Below are positions 13,691 to 28,500 of a DNA stretch of 64,000 nt, one piece after another. The translations under genes and the position numbers were made by a program. The notes under the pieces are model-generated. The model was not told the DNA's origin, ran no database searches, and was given only the letters and a program-made list of their open reading frames with translations. Origin of the DNA: Glandiceps talaboti (taxonomy: Eukaryota > Hemichordata > Enteropneusta > Spengelidae); NCBI RefSeq assembly GCF_964340395.1, contig NC_135552.1, forward strand, positions 13,588,194-13,652,193, written 5' to 3'. Numbering within the stretch: position 1 is the stretch's first letter; each line of letters begins with the position of its first letter.

Positions 13691-14534
13691 TTATAAAGTG
13701 ACCTGACCATTCAGTCTTGCGAAACACATGACCAGTTCACAGTGAGAAACTTTATCAATTACTCAATCAATCAAAATTCTGATTCAAGGCAGTTTACTTG
13801 ATATTAGGCATAGTACTAATTACACTATATAAAAAAACCTGGCACAGTTTTGATAAAAAAAAACAACCCACACAACTTGAATGCCCAAATACACCAATAA
13901 ATCTGAGTTAACATTAGGCACTTACATTACTCCAAAGCTTAGCAAGTCTATCGTACCCAACTATCTAGTTAAAAATATGACATATTTTTGTTTTCGCAAA
14001 ATATGATAAAATACCACATGAGTATAATAATAACAGCAATAATAATAACAACAGTTATGATATGAATACCTTTTTCCTATGCAAAAATAGAAATCCCTTT
14101 CTTGCTATCATTTTTATGACTTTGTTATCAATACCATACAACTTTGACAATGATTTTTTTTTTTCGTAATTATATGCTGATATCCATTGCAATGATTTTG
14201 GGGAAAAAAAAAAAAAACCACCAGAAAATACTTGATAACAAAACTGTCTTGGTGAATAGATTCACGTCACAAAATACACTTTTAGATAAATTTCTACACC
14301 TATATGAAACCAGTAAATGTAAACTTGTAAAATAACGGATCAATAAAAATTATGTAACATGTATATTTGTCGATTGTGCCATATCTAAGATGAAAAAAAA
14401 AAAAATTGTTCAATATTCGTCATGTGTCACCACGCTGAGAGATTTTTGGGAAGTTTGCTCAGCATGGACGCATGAGGAATACACTGTGTAATGATATCAA
14501 ATAGTATTGAGATGAGATGAAGGAACGGATGGTA
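13691..14534. other. Intergenic, nothing recognised
   Basis: AT-rich sequence with short homopolymers only. Confidence 0.45.
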
Positions 14535-14535
14535 A

Positions 14536-14796
14536 TATGTAGTATTTGAGATGTATTGGATGCACTCATTCCTAATAATGTATGTTACAATATGCAATAC
14601 TCCAGTGGACTGTAAAATACATCATGTCACTCTGCCCTCACCGGCCTGCTCTTTCATTGGTGAAAACGGGTTGACCACTATGCAAGGAAGTTCTACTCCT
14701 TGTGATTACTTTATAGTGTACATGTAATTTCCACACAAAACTTAGAAATACAAACCACACGTCAACCGCATCCAAAACATCTCAAATACTGTATAT
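14536..14796. mobile_element. Small inverted-repeat element (MITE-like)
   Basis: AGTATTTGAGATGTATTGGATGC read forward at 14541-14563 pairs with 14768-14790, which reads GCATCCAAAACATCTCAAATACT. There is one mismatch in 23, and weaker pairing continues a few bases outwards (ATAT). The enclosed 205 bases have no open frame. No target duplication could be fixed. Confidence 0.6.
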
Positions 14797-16386
14797 TCTG
14801 ATATTTTTTTTGAGAGAGAAAAAAAGAGAATACTGAAGAGAGGAACAAAAACAGGAGATAACACAAAAAAATGTAGTACCATCAACCCCTCTAACATTGC
14901 ACAATGGGATAACCATCAATAGGGTCAAACCACTATATGCAAGAATTAGGGGTGTTGGGGAATAAATTGCTAATCAAAAAACCTCTAGAATATTAGTGCC
15001 GGTGTTGTTGTTTTTTTTACTTGACAACTGACTCGAAAAGACAGTTAATCCTAAAAATTAAAGCTGCACAAAATTCTTAAAATACCTCTCTATTAACTCT
15101 TTGTAGACTCTCTCTTTGGCCCATATATAAAATATTGCTTGACTCAAACTACAATTCACAATCAAAACAATGATATAATAATAATAGTATTAATATTCTC
15201 AAAGCTTGTTGCACTTTACATACAGCAACTTTATACAGTTTGGCGCCCTCGTGAATGTGAAAAAGAAAGTATTCGTGAGAACTTCAAAAAAGACAATCAT
15301 TCGAAGCAAAAAAAAAATATGCTGAGTTTCACTTTTACATCCAGTAAAGAACTCAGAGATTTCAATTTTTTGCATCAGATATAATCAGAGAAGAATGTAC
15401 TGGCCCCTCTCTCTTCTCTCTCTCTCTGTTTCACTGTTACATGTAAAAACTACAACTATATGTTTTGAGTTGGTTTGTGATAAATTTTGCTAGACTAGAA
15501 TGTTCTCTGCTATGAGAATTATTTGGTTTGAAAGTCTTGGGTAAAGACAAGAGAGAGGGCCACTTCAATCAATCAGACTAGCTTGTCAGTCACTTAACTG
15601 AAATCAGGGACCAAAAATGTAACTTTGTGAATATTCACTTTGATAGTAATACCAGACTAAATACATCTATATTAAGGTCAAAGGTCAAATGAAAATCTGG
15701 GTACAGACCAATTGTTCAGACCAGTATTCCACAGCTTATCATAAATCCAGACCTATCAGTAACTATGGCGATATAATTCATGATTAGTCTTAACACCATA
15801 ATGACTAAATCATGCAATGTTTCAGACATTATCTTCGTTTCACTTCAAATTTTGACCACTGCTGCAATAATTTTGAAACACAAGAATTCTGAACAATTTG
15901 TGGCATACATTGGGACGGACATATATACAATTAATTAAAATAAGTCGAGTGTTAAAGTAAAAAAAAAAATAGTAGTGCCCTCTAGGAGACGGTATTTACG
16001 CCAGGCAGTACCCTATGGCAATCTTTATAACTAACTTAGGGAGTCACCATACATTACAAAGACATACCTAAGAGTCATAATTGAGTAAGTAGCCAGAGAA
16101 CTATGAAATATACATGTACCTAGGGTGACTTGCTAAACTTTTTATACACACCTGAGGAGCCTCTATACAGTACTATCTATATTGGAAACTTTACAATATG
16201 ACTTGAAAATTTGACCTTCTAAGAGTGACATTTTGATTGGGCAATATTTCTCCGTCAAAATGCAGCATTAAAATCGGAGGCGAGACTGACAAGCTGGTCA
16301 GGTGGAAGCAATTCCAATATGAGGAAGAAATAAGAAACAGATTCCTTGAGTTGAACCAGATCATTTTTTGTTTTTTACAGTAGTCT
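14797..16386 (-). other. Proximal DCAF7 3' UTR / intergenic
   Basis: This stretch follows the DCAF7 stop codon on the minus strand and is presumably transcribed as its 3' UTR. DCAF7 is known to have a long 3' UTR in vertebrates. I see no second gene. The plus-strand frame at 15139-15384 has no recognisable product. Confidence 0.4.
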
Positions 16387-16559
16387 TCAAACTCGGAGAA
16401 TTTCAAGGCAATTATTGTAACAAATTGCTATCCAGTCAGGCTGCGTGGATGACCACTGGATCTGGTTAATTTCCCCCTCAGCTGTGTACGCTAGTATTGG
16501 GTCCTCTATGGCTCTTGGCATCTGTTGGATATCCCAGATTAATGCTTGATGGTCATCAG
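16387..16559 (-). CDS. DCAF7: DCAF7 exon 7 (stop codon)
   Basis: The exon completes the split alanine codon and encodes [20 protein letters not shown] through [18 protein letters not shown], ending with TGA at 16389-16387. The acceptor is GCATTCCAG. It is almost identical to the human C-terminus. Confidence 0.97.
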
Positions 16560-19500
16560 CTGGAATGCGATACAAACAGAGTCAAATTAATACCCACACA
16601 CAAGCTAAGTTGAACATGTTCAAACAATAAATAAGGGTTCTATACCCGGGTTGTTCTACATCACAACAACTTGCGTCAACTGTTATTGGTTCTGCAAAAG
16701 ATAGGTGTCAAAACGTTCCAAATCACATTATTTTTCAAGCTTTTCCATAAAGATGTTTGAGGAGGTATAATAAGATCATTCTGCAATCTTTATTTCATTC
16801 AACCTGAAAAAAATACCTGTCACCTAAGGGGTTCATTATTATTCATCTATCAATTCGTAGTGACAAGGTCTCTTATACCACGCATGAACCAAGTTGCATA
16901 AAAAATATGGAATATATACTCTGGTCATTCTAGTTCGCAACAATGAGCATCTATGTCACGACACCGCGAGCCTACATCACTGGTTCTGCTGTGTTTGAAA
17001 TATGAGTCAAAATGTTCAAACTGCCATTACTCTCCCTGTCTAGCGACTCGTAGTGACAAAGGTCCTAATAGGTCACTCGTATTTTCCTTGGCTGAACGAA
17101 GAAAATTATTGGGGCATAATATCCAACTACCGGTATGTCTTTGTATGAAGTCAAAGACTCATCAGGTTAGTTAGCTGAGATACAAAAATACTCTGGCAAA
17201 TATTTTCTATTTGTTTGACATCAAAGATTCTTTCACATTTTAACCAGATATAAACTATCTGGCACATTGCATTTTTTTTTTTTACAGTATATGAATTCTC
17301 ATATTTTGCTTTGAAAAGTTGAACTTTTCATCTCACCTTGGGTTCAAAATTGTGCGATCCCCTCGAAAGAAATTGAATATAATAACAATGTCAAACCAAG
17401 ACAAATATCTCAGGTTTATGTATCGACAAAATACAAGGACAATATATATAATATTATGCAAGGAATATGTAATATATCATTCATTACAAATTGTGGCATA
17501 CCTGCGGTACAAATGTGGCATGATGAATGTGGTGCCCATGCTATTCCATTCACACATGCTCTGTGATTGTTGAGTCTGGCCACAGGTGTACACGGCACCC
17601 TCACATCTAAGATAATCACCTACAAAATGAAACAAATATACATCTATGTTATTATTTCTAGCTAATAGAGAGCCTGACTATGGGTGTACACGGGGACCCT
17701 GAAGTCTAAAGACAAGCACATGCAAAGAAACAAACGCATCTCTGTTATTGTTTCTATGCTAGAGAGTCTGGCTGGCTACTGGCATACACGGCATCCTCAC
17801 ATCAACGATAATCATTTTCTACACTTACAAAGAAACAAATACATTGACATGGCTAGAGAGTTTGGTTACAATCACAAATTGCATCCTCAAATCTAAGATA
17901 ATGACGTATAAAAAAATGAAACAAATACATTTATATTACTATTTCTAACAGAGTATGGGTCTACACTTATATTTCAACTTGAAATAAAATTGACAAAAAA
18001 TTTGACGAAAATAGGTTAAATCACTTTTAGCAGGTACTTGGTACAATAAGTGATATATGCTATGAGTGGTAGTCCATACACACAACTTCACTCTACGAGT
18101 ACTTTAGAAGCTAATGAAACATGGTATAGTAGTGGGCAGACATAGAGAGAAATCAGTATACAGTTGATACAACCTACACTAAATAGTTTTATGGCATTTT
18201 ATGGGAAATTCTGTGATTGCTGTCACTTACACTATCATTTACAGAGATAGGCAAACTAGCATAGTTATTTGGCTTTCTATAAGAACGTGAAAAGAATACC
18301 AATTCTAGACCCCAACAAAGCTATTTAGGGTCTTACAGAATAGCAGGGAAAAACACAAATTTACTTATGATTAAACTGTCAATTTGGTTAACACATTTTC
18401 AGTGTTGGCAAGGAAAAACTGGGTTTCATCATGCACGTACTAAAGAACTAGAACGAACCTTTACTGTTTTCAAGAAAAGTTGGTAAAACTTTTGTTTTTT
18501 TTAAGCAGTACATGATGACAAAAACGGATGACAAAAACGGATTGAATCTTTGACTATTTTTGTATTGAACAGGCTTTTTCAAATTGTTTGATTTGAATTT
18601 CATGGAATCTTAATTTTTTTTTGTCATGCTCAAGCTATGAAAAATTGGTGTAAACTTGACTATTTTTATTTACCTCGTATCCATCCATAGCCATTGTTGC
18701 AAGGTAGTTAGGATCTTGCTTATTCCAAGCAAGCCGTAACAGCGGATGATGCTGTGGGTCTTCATAGATAATAGTGGAATGTTCTAAATGACGCAAATCA
18801 AACATACGCACAGAGCCGTCCGCTCCAACTGACGCAAACATATCCCGACCTCCTCCTGCTCGGCTGAAAGCTATGTCATAGACCTATCAACAAGAAACAA
18901 TTGACATGAGACAACTGATTAATAGACATGACATTAATTTCATTGTCATCATATATCTAAATCTATGACGAAGAAAGCGCATAGACTCACTCCACTGTAC
19001 AACATTTTACCCACAACTCTCTCTGATTTGTAGTGTTGGACATCATCTCCTTGAAGTCAGACAAATCTCACCAGTGTATAGGGTTTTGTAAAAACATTTT
19101 TTCCATTTGGCAAGCGTAGAATTGCCACTAATGAGTCTCTGAATACCCATTTTCATCGGTTCTGGTATCAGTGATTTATTGTAGGAGTAGCAATTTTAGG
19201 AATTTGTCAGCAGATTTTCTTGAAAGACATGAAGAATATTTGCGACGAAACTAAGGAAAATATATGCACCTGTTATGACTTTGCCAAAGATATAGATTTA
19301 TTTGAATAGGTATGACAAAAGAAATTTACATACTAAAACTCATCATACACACTGACTACCCAAGTTATTGACACTTTGACATTGAAAAGTGTTTTATTCA
19401 CAGCACATGCTTAATTTAGTTGTTAGTACATTTTCATACAAAATTTAGAACTTTATTTTTTATTCCTAAGCGTCCTTTTGCTACATATTAATTAAACTTA

Positions 19501-22500
19501 ATTACTATGCTTAAAATGTTGAAAAGTATGGATTATTGAAGAAGTTATTAAATAAGGAACCTCCAAACATACCCATTAGAGAGAGTTGTGGGTAAGATAT
19601 TGTACAGTGCACTCTACAACAAGCACATAAGCATTATGAATCCATAGGACATGAATTCTTTCAACTCAATTTCTTATTCTCTAGGGATCTAAGGCATGTT
19701 CTAACCAGCCCTAGTTTTTTGGGGGTAGATGTTACCTTTATTAAATCTATGCTGCTATTTCAATATTTTGATGTGAGATTTTATAAACGAGACTTTATCT
19801 GGAAGATTAACCTTATCATTCATTTCACATGGTGACTCATTCACTCCTAGCATTCAGATTCCCCAGAGGAAAACATGTGATAAGAATAATGTGTAATAAG
19901 ATTACAGAAAGTTTTCATAATAAATTTGCGTAGTGAGCAGTTTCTAAATCACCTCTTTTATATATGGGAATGCCCACTGTGGAATCACCTTCACATGATC
20001 TGCAGGGCACCAATAACCATATCAAGATAATTCAACTAATTTCCATAAAATTTGCATGACAAATGAATCTATAAATATGCAAACTAGGTAATCTGCATCT
20101 GTCTCTGAGGGACCAATCATTATCTCAAGATATGGAAATGCATTTCCATAAAATCTGCATGACAAATGAGGCAGCATATATGCAAATAATGAGTTGGCAA
20201 GTAATCTGCTTATGTAAACGACACAACAGAGTACTTGACCATTCCAAAGTGTTTGGCGTAATATAAATTAATATAGCCATTTGTAGGAGTGACACAATAA
20301 TGGCGAGAGGAAACCCACGGGAAGTAGTATGATACAGTATCTTTGTAAAACTATACTGAAGTGTAACAAATCAACAATTAGAATAAGAAACTACACAGCA
20401 GTTGTGTACTAACCTCCTTGTCATGGGCAATTAACTGTGTTTTGACATGACCTGATACAAGGTTGACTCTCCCTAGCACTTGTCCTGTTTCGAGGCCCCA
20501 TATCGTACACGTCGTATCAATGCTGGACGTACCAAGTAAATTAGGGTCCACCTCATTCCAGTCAAATGACGTCAGTGGTGCACAAAAATCTGAATTTTTA
20601 TTCTGTAAATCAAGAAAACATACTGTTGATAAATAAAATGTGAATGAATGTTTTACTAATACATTGTATGGAAATCTAATTGTTCATGAGTTACTAGTGG
20701 TGTATACTGCAGTCTTTCAGATATTCCTTTTTTTTGTTTAATTACTATCAAGAATAAACTTTCTCTAGTCAAGTTATTATGGCTGAGAGAGTCTCAGCTG
20801 CTCTACCATTAATGTAAACAAACAAACAAACAAACAAACAAACAAACAAACAAACACAAACTGCTTGTTGGGTACGTCTTAGCCCGACCCATTCTTACAA
20901 CCTGAAACACCATCTTTATAGTTGTAAAGGGGTTTGTATTGATAACAATGTAAGGGACAATCACACAATGTCACACAACCTCAATAAGCGAACTTCGTTC
21001 ATTTAGGGGATGAGGGGCTCTGGCATCAATGCAATTGCTGAACTTCATTTTTGTACTTCTATCCATATTTCGATGGAAAACTTTCACTCCTTCAATAACA
21101 GCTTCTGTATTTACTACTGAGATGTTGATAAGTTGATAAAAACTTACTTCTGATATGAGATATGGTGCAGGGTTTCTGGTAGTATTTCAAATTGTGTTTA
21201 CAGTCATGTTTTTACATTATTAGATCGATCGTACTGGTGTGACCATCATAGTTTTCATCACAGTTTACACAACATCATATATAAATGTTTAACCCTTTCA
21301 GGACTAGAAACTTTCCCGCCAAAATTTTTTAACAAAAATTCTTGTTTCTCTGTAATTTTTGGAAAAAGATCAACTTTATTTTAGATCAGAATTCAAGAAA
21401 TATTACTTCCCAATGAAGTAATATTCTTAAATTTTAGAAAATGTTCTTACAATCAAGTTTCTATTTATTCCAATGTCGTCTCTAGGAATGAAAGGGTTAA
21501 AGTCACACTTGTGAACGTTCGTTTAGGGGGAAGGGGGGAGGGGTGAAGGGGGGGGGGGGGGGGGGGGGTTGACCTAAACAAACATCTTTGCTGAGCTTGT
21601 GCGACATTGTGCGATTGTCCCTAAGATGCAGCTTTTTCTTCACACAATTATTCTCTTTCATAAAATCATACTTTAGATAAAAACTATTATCTATTTACAT
21701 AATTAAAGACACAAACATCATCATGATACGTTGTATCATTCCACCCTGATTGAAACCCACTACATATGAAGTGGTTGCTGATAGGGCAGGAGGCATGACT
21801 CATTGTATCTTTGCTCATTAAAAAAAAGCTTGGTTCTTACGACTCCCTAGGTGGCAAAAATTGTAGTCTAACAGTTACCAAGAATGGTTGACTTAGGGAG
21901 TACCTTAACAGTGACAATTCTTGTGGTTGAACTAAATCTTACTGCATGACTTGAGTTCACCTGATATGCTTATATATATATATCTACACGTACATATATA
22001 GATTACAATTTGTCAGTTTGCTTCGCTGGATTCACTTCATTACATTTGACAAATACTACGAGGAAAAAAAAATTAGACCTACAAAAGTACTGTTTACCTA
22101 GAGTTCTACTAGCTACATCCATGTATTAGCAGACGGAATATGCAGTAAATTATTAGCTTAATAAAAGGACTGATACCCGAATGATAGCCTGCAGTGCTTA
22201 GCTGAAATGAATCAGTCTAGCCTATAGCTAAATATATAATTCATGAATTACAGTATAATTTGGTCCATATGGCGACAATTATTTTGCATGCAATTCAAAC
22301 GTTTCTATTATCTTCTTTCTTCAGGAATATAAATCCCCTGCAGTCTTTTGTCTCGGTAACAGTTTGTCATCACGAGTAGAACCGACCACACATGATATTA
22401 AAATTGTCCTCTCTATTTTTTTTTTGTTTGGACCGCACATGACGACAGTGTTTTTATCGGAGCCGAGTCACAGACAATGGTGACATTATCACAATCAATC

Positions 22501-25500
22501 TTTTCATTATATTTGTATGAAATATGACTTTTGATATTTGGTTCTGACACTGTAATAGAATATTAGTCGTCACTATAAAATGTCTTCTAGCTACATAAAT
22601 TAAATATCTAAGCTGTTCGGTCTGCATACTACTTACCATGACTACATAACTCACTCTTTTCGTAAGGCTTAAAAAACAGACCATATTTCAAACAAATCTT
22701 ATTATGTCTCTAGTTTTAAGGGCAAAAACTGGATTAAAATATCTCCTTTGGTAGCAAAATCTCAACCAATCTCAGGTCATTTCATAAACTTGTTATTCAG
22801 AATTGACTTTACTTCACAATCTAGTTCTTTGGTCTACATTAATAGAAAGAATACTTCATCCAATGCTACCTAATCACCTTATTAGGCCTAAAAAAAAAAA
22901 CTGTTTGGTTCCAGTTACCCGTCCTCACCTAGTTTTTCACTGTTGACCCTACACATTTTTCAGGTACTTGAGAAAAAAATAATAAAATCGTGAAAATTGT
23001 GAAACCTTGCAAGACATAATGGATGCGGAACTGACATCAACTTAAAAAGACAATATAAAACTGTTCTTCCGATCCGTAACGGCTGTACATCGGATGAGAA
23101 GAAACCAATAACACAGAGGCCATATGGAAAACAATGGAAAACATAACTACCTCAGAACTAGACACTCACACATGAAAAAAAATCTCCTACCCATCTATTC
23201 TAAAATTGAGCGTAATCGGAACCACACAAATTTTTTAGGCCTTCAGAAAAAAAATTCATTTGATTTTCATGAAAAAAGATCGATATTTCTATTTCCTACC
23301 ATAATCCTAGACAAAGTATTCATGTTTATAAAATACTGTACAACCTTTATATAATTATATTATAAGAAAATTTATATTATTATAAAAAAATTTACTTTAT
23401 TTGTATTACAGAATTAATTTGATTTTTATTTGTACAACCTGTATATAATTATATTATAAGAAAATTCATATTATTAAAAAAATTTGCTTTATTTGTATTA
23501 CAGAATTAATTTGATTTTGATTTTAAAAAGAACTTTAATCCTATTTCCTATCTTTATTCTCAATGAAGAATTTATGTTTACAAATACTCTATAATCTGCA
23601 AAAATTCATTTGATTTTTTATGAAAAAGATCCATAATTCTATTTCCTAATGTTATCCTAGATCATTTCTCTCTGATCTACCTAATCACCTCAGGAGTACA
23701 TTCATTATTTCATACCTCATCAATGGTTTGATGTTGTATTTTTAGAATCCAATGCACAGATGTCCGAGTGATGATTCAATCTGTAAACTTCACTTTTTTT
23801 GTGAGTGTTTCTATATTTCATTCATTTACCCCAATGGTTTCTACATGTATAACTGTCAATCTTTCCTTTCACATGTTTCTATCTACCACTATCTTTTTGT
23901 GAATAAAGTCAGTGGGAAGATTTGACTTTTTTTTTTTTATAAACCTTGCCTCATACAGCAAAAGGTTGTACATTTAGACAATGTTCCCCAATATTTTTAT
24001 TCATTCAGCTGAAGTATGAGTGACTTAGGGGGCCTTTTCTATTACTCGTCCGCTAGATAAATGAGTAACAAAACCTTGGGTATTGTCCTCCTGAATGAAG
24101 TAAAATATTGGGAATAATATAATTGTACCTCCTTAGGAGAAATTTTCGAAAAATCTGGAAAAACAATTGCGATTTGGAACATTGTAATTTATCTTTTGAA
24201 AACCACAAAACCAGTGTCATGTGGGTTGTCAAGATGTAGAACGACCTGGGTATATTTTTCTGTTCAAAGACAATACTTTGGTTTGTGTATGGTATAAATC
24301 TAATGTAGGTGAATGAGTTCTCATCCTGCCTAAGTTGTCCCTTATCTTCAATATTTATTTCCTACATTTTGATAAACTTACAGTACCAACATAACTACAT
24401 GTATATTGATACATCACCAATCATCTGTATAGTCATTAAATGGAATGCATCAACATTGCAAACATCTTTAGATCAAAATTTCACATAACAGCCAAAAATT
24501 TGGTTTGGTAGCAGTGGCAATGCTGGTAGTTAGGTAGTCATGGGTGGGTGGGCAGTGTTTTGTTAAGGGCAATAACCAGGAAAAAATCTACCTGAGTTCC
24601 CTTGCCATTGTACTAGGGTTCTCCACCAAAATTATGGCACAATGTACAGGAAACCATCCAAGTTTTACTGTACCCCCCCCCCCCCCACTTTCTGTTACAG
24701 GGGTTCCCTAACCCTAGGGAAAACACTGATGGCAACCTTAGCAAAAACACTGGTGGAAGTGTGGCTTAGAGTTCAGCCACATTTCACCTGCTGTGAACTA
24801 AGATGGTTTAAACACTTACTGACCCATTAGGTCAAATTTACCCAAGTACAGAGGTTCAGCTACAGCAAGATATATTTTACATTTACCGGCTGCTTTACTG
24901 GGGTTCCCACACCTTAGCAACACTACAACCACTTTAGTGGTCATCAGCTGGAGGACAGCTTGAAGTTCGCTGTCCTGAAGGCAATCAAAAGAGAGCAGGT
25001 GAATTGAAATCAACAGTCAAACAACAAAACTTACATTGTTGAGAAGACATTCCAATCTTGTATCTGTATCTCCAACCCTCCATACTCTCAAGTAATCCCC
25101 ACTAGTGGCAACCAGATCAGGAAATACACCCTTCTGTTGGAAACAAAATAATGTGTCAGTGTGTTCAAAATCTTTATCATTAAATATACTGGCAATGAAT
25201 GCATGGTCCTGGAATCAACATTCATGACAGGGTATTTCATTTCCATGGTATCGAACAGGTGACATAGATTTCATTCAGGCTAGATCAGAGTAAATAATGT
25301 ATACTTCGACTGTAACAGCAGTTTTCCCACTGGACTAGCTTCATGCTAGAGCAGAGATTTAGCTACATATATGTGACTCAACATTGCCAAGCCAGATAGA
25401 CAAGTCTCTAGGCTAGCATTAGGCTAGCTTCATGCTAACACAGGATCAGCACTGAGTAAGTAGTAGACCTAACATGGTGCTAAAAAATCCTGCCAGCATT

Positions 25501-28500
25501 TGTTTCTAAATTCTGGAAAGGTTTGCAGCTCAGTTGTCTGGCTAACCAGGGTTGTTAACATAAGATAACAATAGGCTAGCAAATTAGAAAATGATTCCTG
25601 GATTATGTGGTAAATGTACATTGCATTTACATGTGGTGTCAACTGGTACATGCAAGATACTGGCATGGAATCATTACATGTTACCAACAAGTCTTCTACA
25701 CTATAGTGATTGCCATTTGTGCCAGGTTTCATTGAAATTGACTCATGATGGGTGTCAGAGATACATGTATGGCTGTCCATGGATGAATGCATGCATGCAC
25801 GGACATGTGTCATTCTTACAGCCCCCTCCAGGCAGTGATCATAACAGTTTTTGTTCTGCCAATATACAGATTTTCCATGACAGTATCCTTGTTTATAAAT
25901 ACTGACAAATAATTGAAATTTTGGTACAATAGACTTTGCATTTGTGTTTGGATATCAAAGTATACAGAATCATTTTACAATAACATATGAATATAATTAA
26001 TATTTACACATACATACAAATACAATACAATCTTGATAGAAATAACTTGAATACAGTACATTTACAGCCAATACTAAGCTTTATAGTATAATGTACGATG
26101 TATCTGTCTCTCCGTAAGTGCCATTGAAAGATCTCTCACTACTTTTACCCTGTTAATGTGCCATATAATTCACTCTCACTGTATTTCTCTTTCCATAATG
26201 TCCACTTGTCAAATGTCACTTTAAACTCAGACAGTTTAATAGCGATTTCCTAAGTCTCAAACACACATAAAAGCTTTTCTAACGCACATACTTGTCCCCG
26301 TCGACTAACGATTTCCCACAACTAACAACTGCAACGTGGCTGTCATTTCATTTTTCCTTGGTGATTAGTTATGGAGAGTAATTTGGCCTCTGGGAATGCG
26401 CAGTGGCTGGCTTTTGAATTCATGCAATATATTTTAATCTTCATGAAATGGGAACTTAAAATCAAGGAAATGAAGTGACCCTGTTGAGTTTAAGGAAGTG
26501 ATCACCACTGGGAGATTGGCTTTGGTTGTTGTATTTATAAGGCATGACAGCCATCCTGTTGGAAATATCTATTACAAAACAAAGGACATAATCCCACAGA
26601 TATAGGAGTGTGGATTTCTTGGTTAAGCCCTGTCTGATGACAACATTAGTATACAATGACAGAGTATTCGGTTACAATTTGAACAGATGAGAGATGTCGA
26701 TTTCTCTCAGTGCCATGATGTACACAATGGGTAGAGATAGGTTGGAGTGACAGTTTGGGTCTTTCTATGGCAAATATCCATTGATGTACATAGCAGACAT
26801 AATAATTTAATCTTTTTTTTTTATTTATCTGTTTTCATAATTATACATGCTACAGTTTGTGCATTTCACATATTTAAAATACCACATGACCTATATCATT
26901 ACTACCTTAAATACAGTTTTTAAGTTTAAGGGTCAGAAAAATTGTATGTGAGTAAATATTCTTGAAAACAGACCCACTATTTCAATTCACATTCTGTAGA
27001 CATGCTGACGATAAACAGGAGGGAGTGGGGGTAGGGGGTGGGGCTCGTCAATATTTCTGAAAATCTGAAAAATAAATCCGTAAAAAATATTTCCATTTTA
27101 GAGCCTCTTTGATACATCCCAGTACACCGTCACACATTAATGAACAAAAAAAAAACAATGGGACAGTTCACCATTCTGACAGCAGCCATGTTTGGATGAA
27201 GTAATTTCTGGAAATACACAGATTGGATAGGGAATATCATGTCTACAGAGGATAACTCAGAAGATAAGATATCCAAATTTATTCAGTTCTCCTGTCAGCC
27301 ACAACCTGGACAAATGAAAAAAATGTGTTGTTTCCCTAGCCACCGTGGTAATTTCACAATGTAATTGTGGCAATAGTCTCCGGAGAGTGTTCAGTAGTTT
27401 ACGAAACCATCAACCTGTCTAATGGCATTAAGCCAAGAGCAACAAGATGAGGTCTTCAGGGAAATGCACCATAGCCTCAGATAGGGTGGATACATCATTC
27501 TTCATGGAAATAACACACCGCCATCAGTTCATGCACTCTTCGTGTCTGATTTTAAATATGATCATTCCAGGAAATGTTAATCCCAGGGAGATACTTCTAC
27601 AGCGATAACGACTATATCTAATATTCTGTATGACTAGAAATTTCAAGTGGGAAATATGGACATTTAATTTTAAATCAGACTAAAATACAGTCTGGGGAAA
27701 TAACATCAAAAATGCTCTGTAGTTAGGTGTAGCATAGATTCAATGCTGCCTTGTTCTACAGTATATGAAATGAAATGTCCTTTAGTTTAATAGCATGCAA
27801 TCCATGTTGTCCTGTTCGACAGTATAGGATATGAAATGTCCTATAGTTACATGTAGCATGGATTCCATGTTGTCCTGTTCTACAGTATAGGATATGAAAT
27901 GTCCTATAGTAAGCAAGGGTTCCATGCTGTCCTGTTCTACAGAATAGGAAATGAAATACCTTGTAGTTAGCATGGAATCCATGCTGTCCTGTTCTACAGG
28001 TATAGTAATGAAAGACCATTTAGTAAACAGGGGTTCCATGCTGTCCTGTTTTACTGTATAGGATATGAAATGTCCTATAGTAAGCATGGAATCCATGCTG
28101 TCTGTTCTACAGAATAGGAAATGAAATACCTTGTAGTTAGCATGGAATCCATGCTGTCCTGTTCTACAGGTATAGTAATGAAAGACCATTTAGTAAACAG
28201 GGGTTCCATGCTGTCCTGTTTTACTGTATAGGATATGAAATGTCCTATAGTAAGCATGGAATCCATGCTGTCTGTTCTACAGAATAGGAAATGAAATACC
28301 TTGTAGTTAGCATGGAATCCATGCTGTCCTGTTCTACTGTATAGGATATGAAATGTCCTATAGTAAGCATGGATTCCATACTGTCCTGTTCTACAATATA
28401 AGAAACTAATTGTCCTGCAGTTAGCATGTAATCCATGCTGTCCTGTTCTACAGTATAATATATGAAATATCCTATAGTAAGCAGGGACTCCATGTTGTCC

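Noticed and set aside
17135-17166. Hammerhead-like motif on the minus strand (CTGATGA followed by a perfect 7-bp stem GTCTTTG/CAAAGAC)
   Set aside because: The obligatory GAAA after stem II is absent and no stem I/III pairing was found, so it is not a hammerhead ribozyme.
17667-17950. Mutually exclusive alternative exons for DCAF7 exon 6
   Set aside because: Copies lack the 3' two-thirds of the exon, a donor site and intact acceptors; one is frameshifted.
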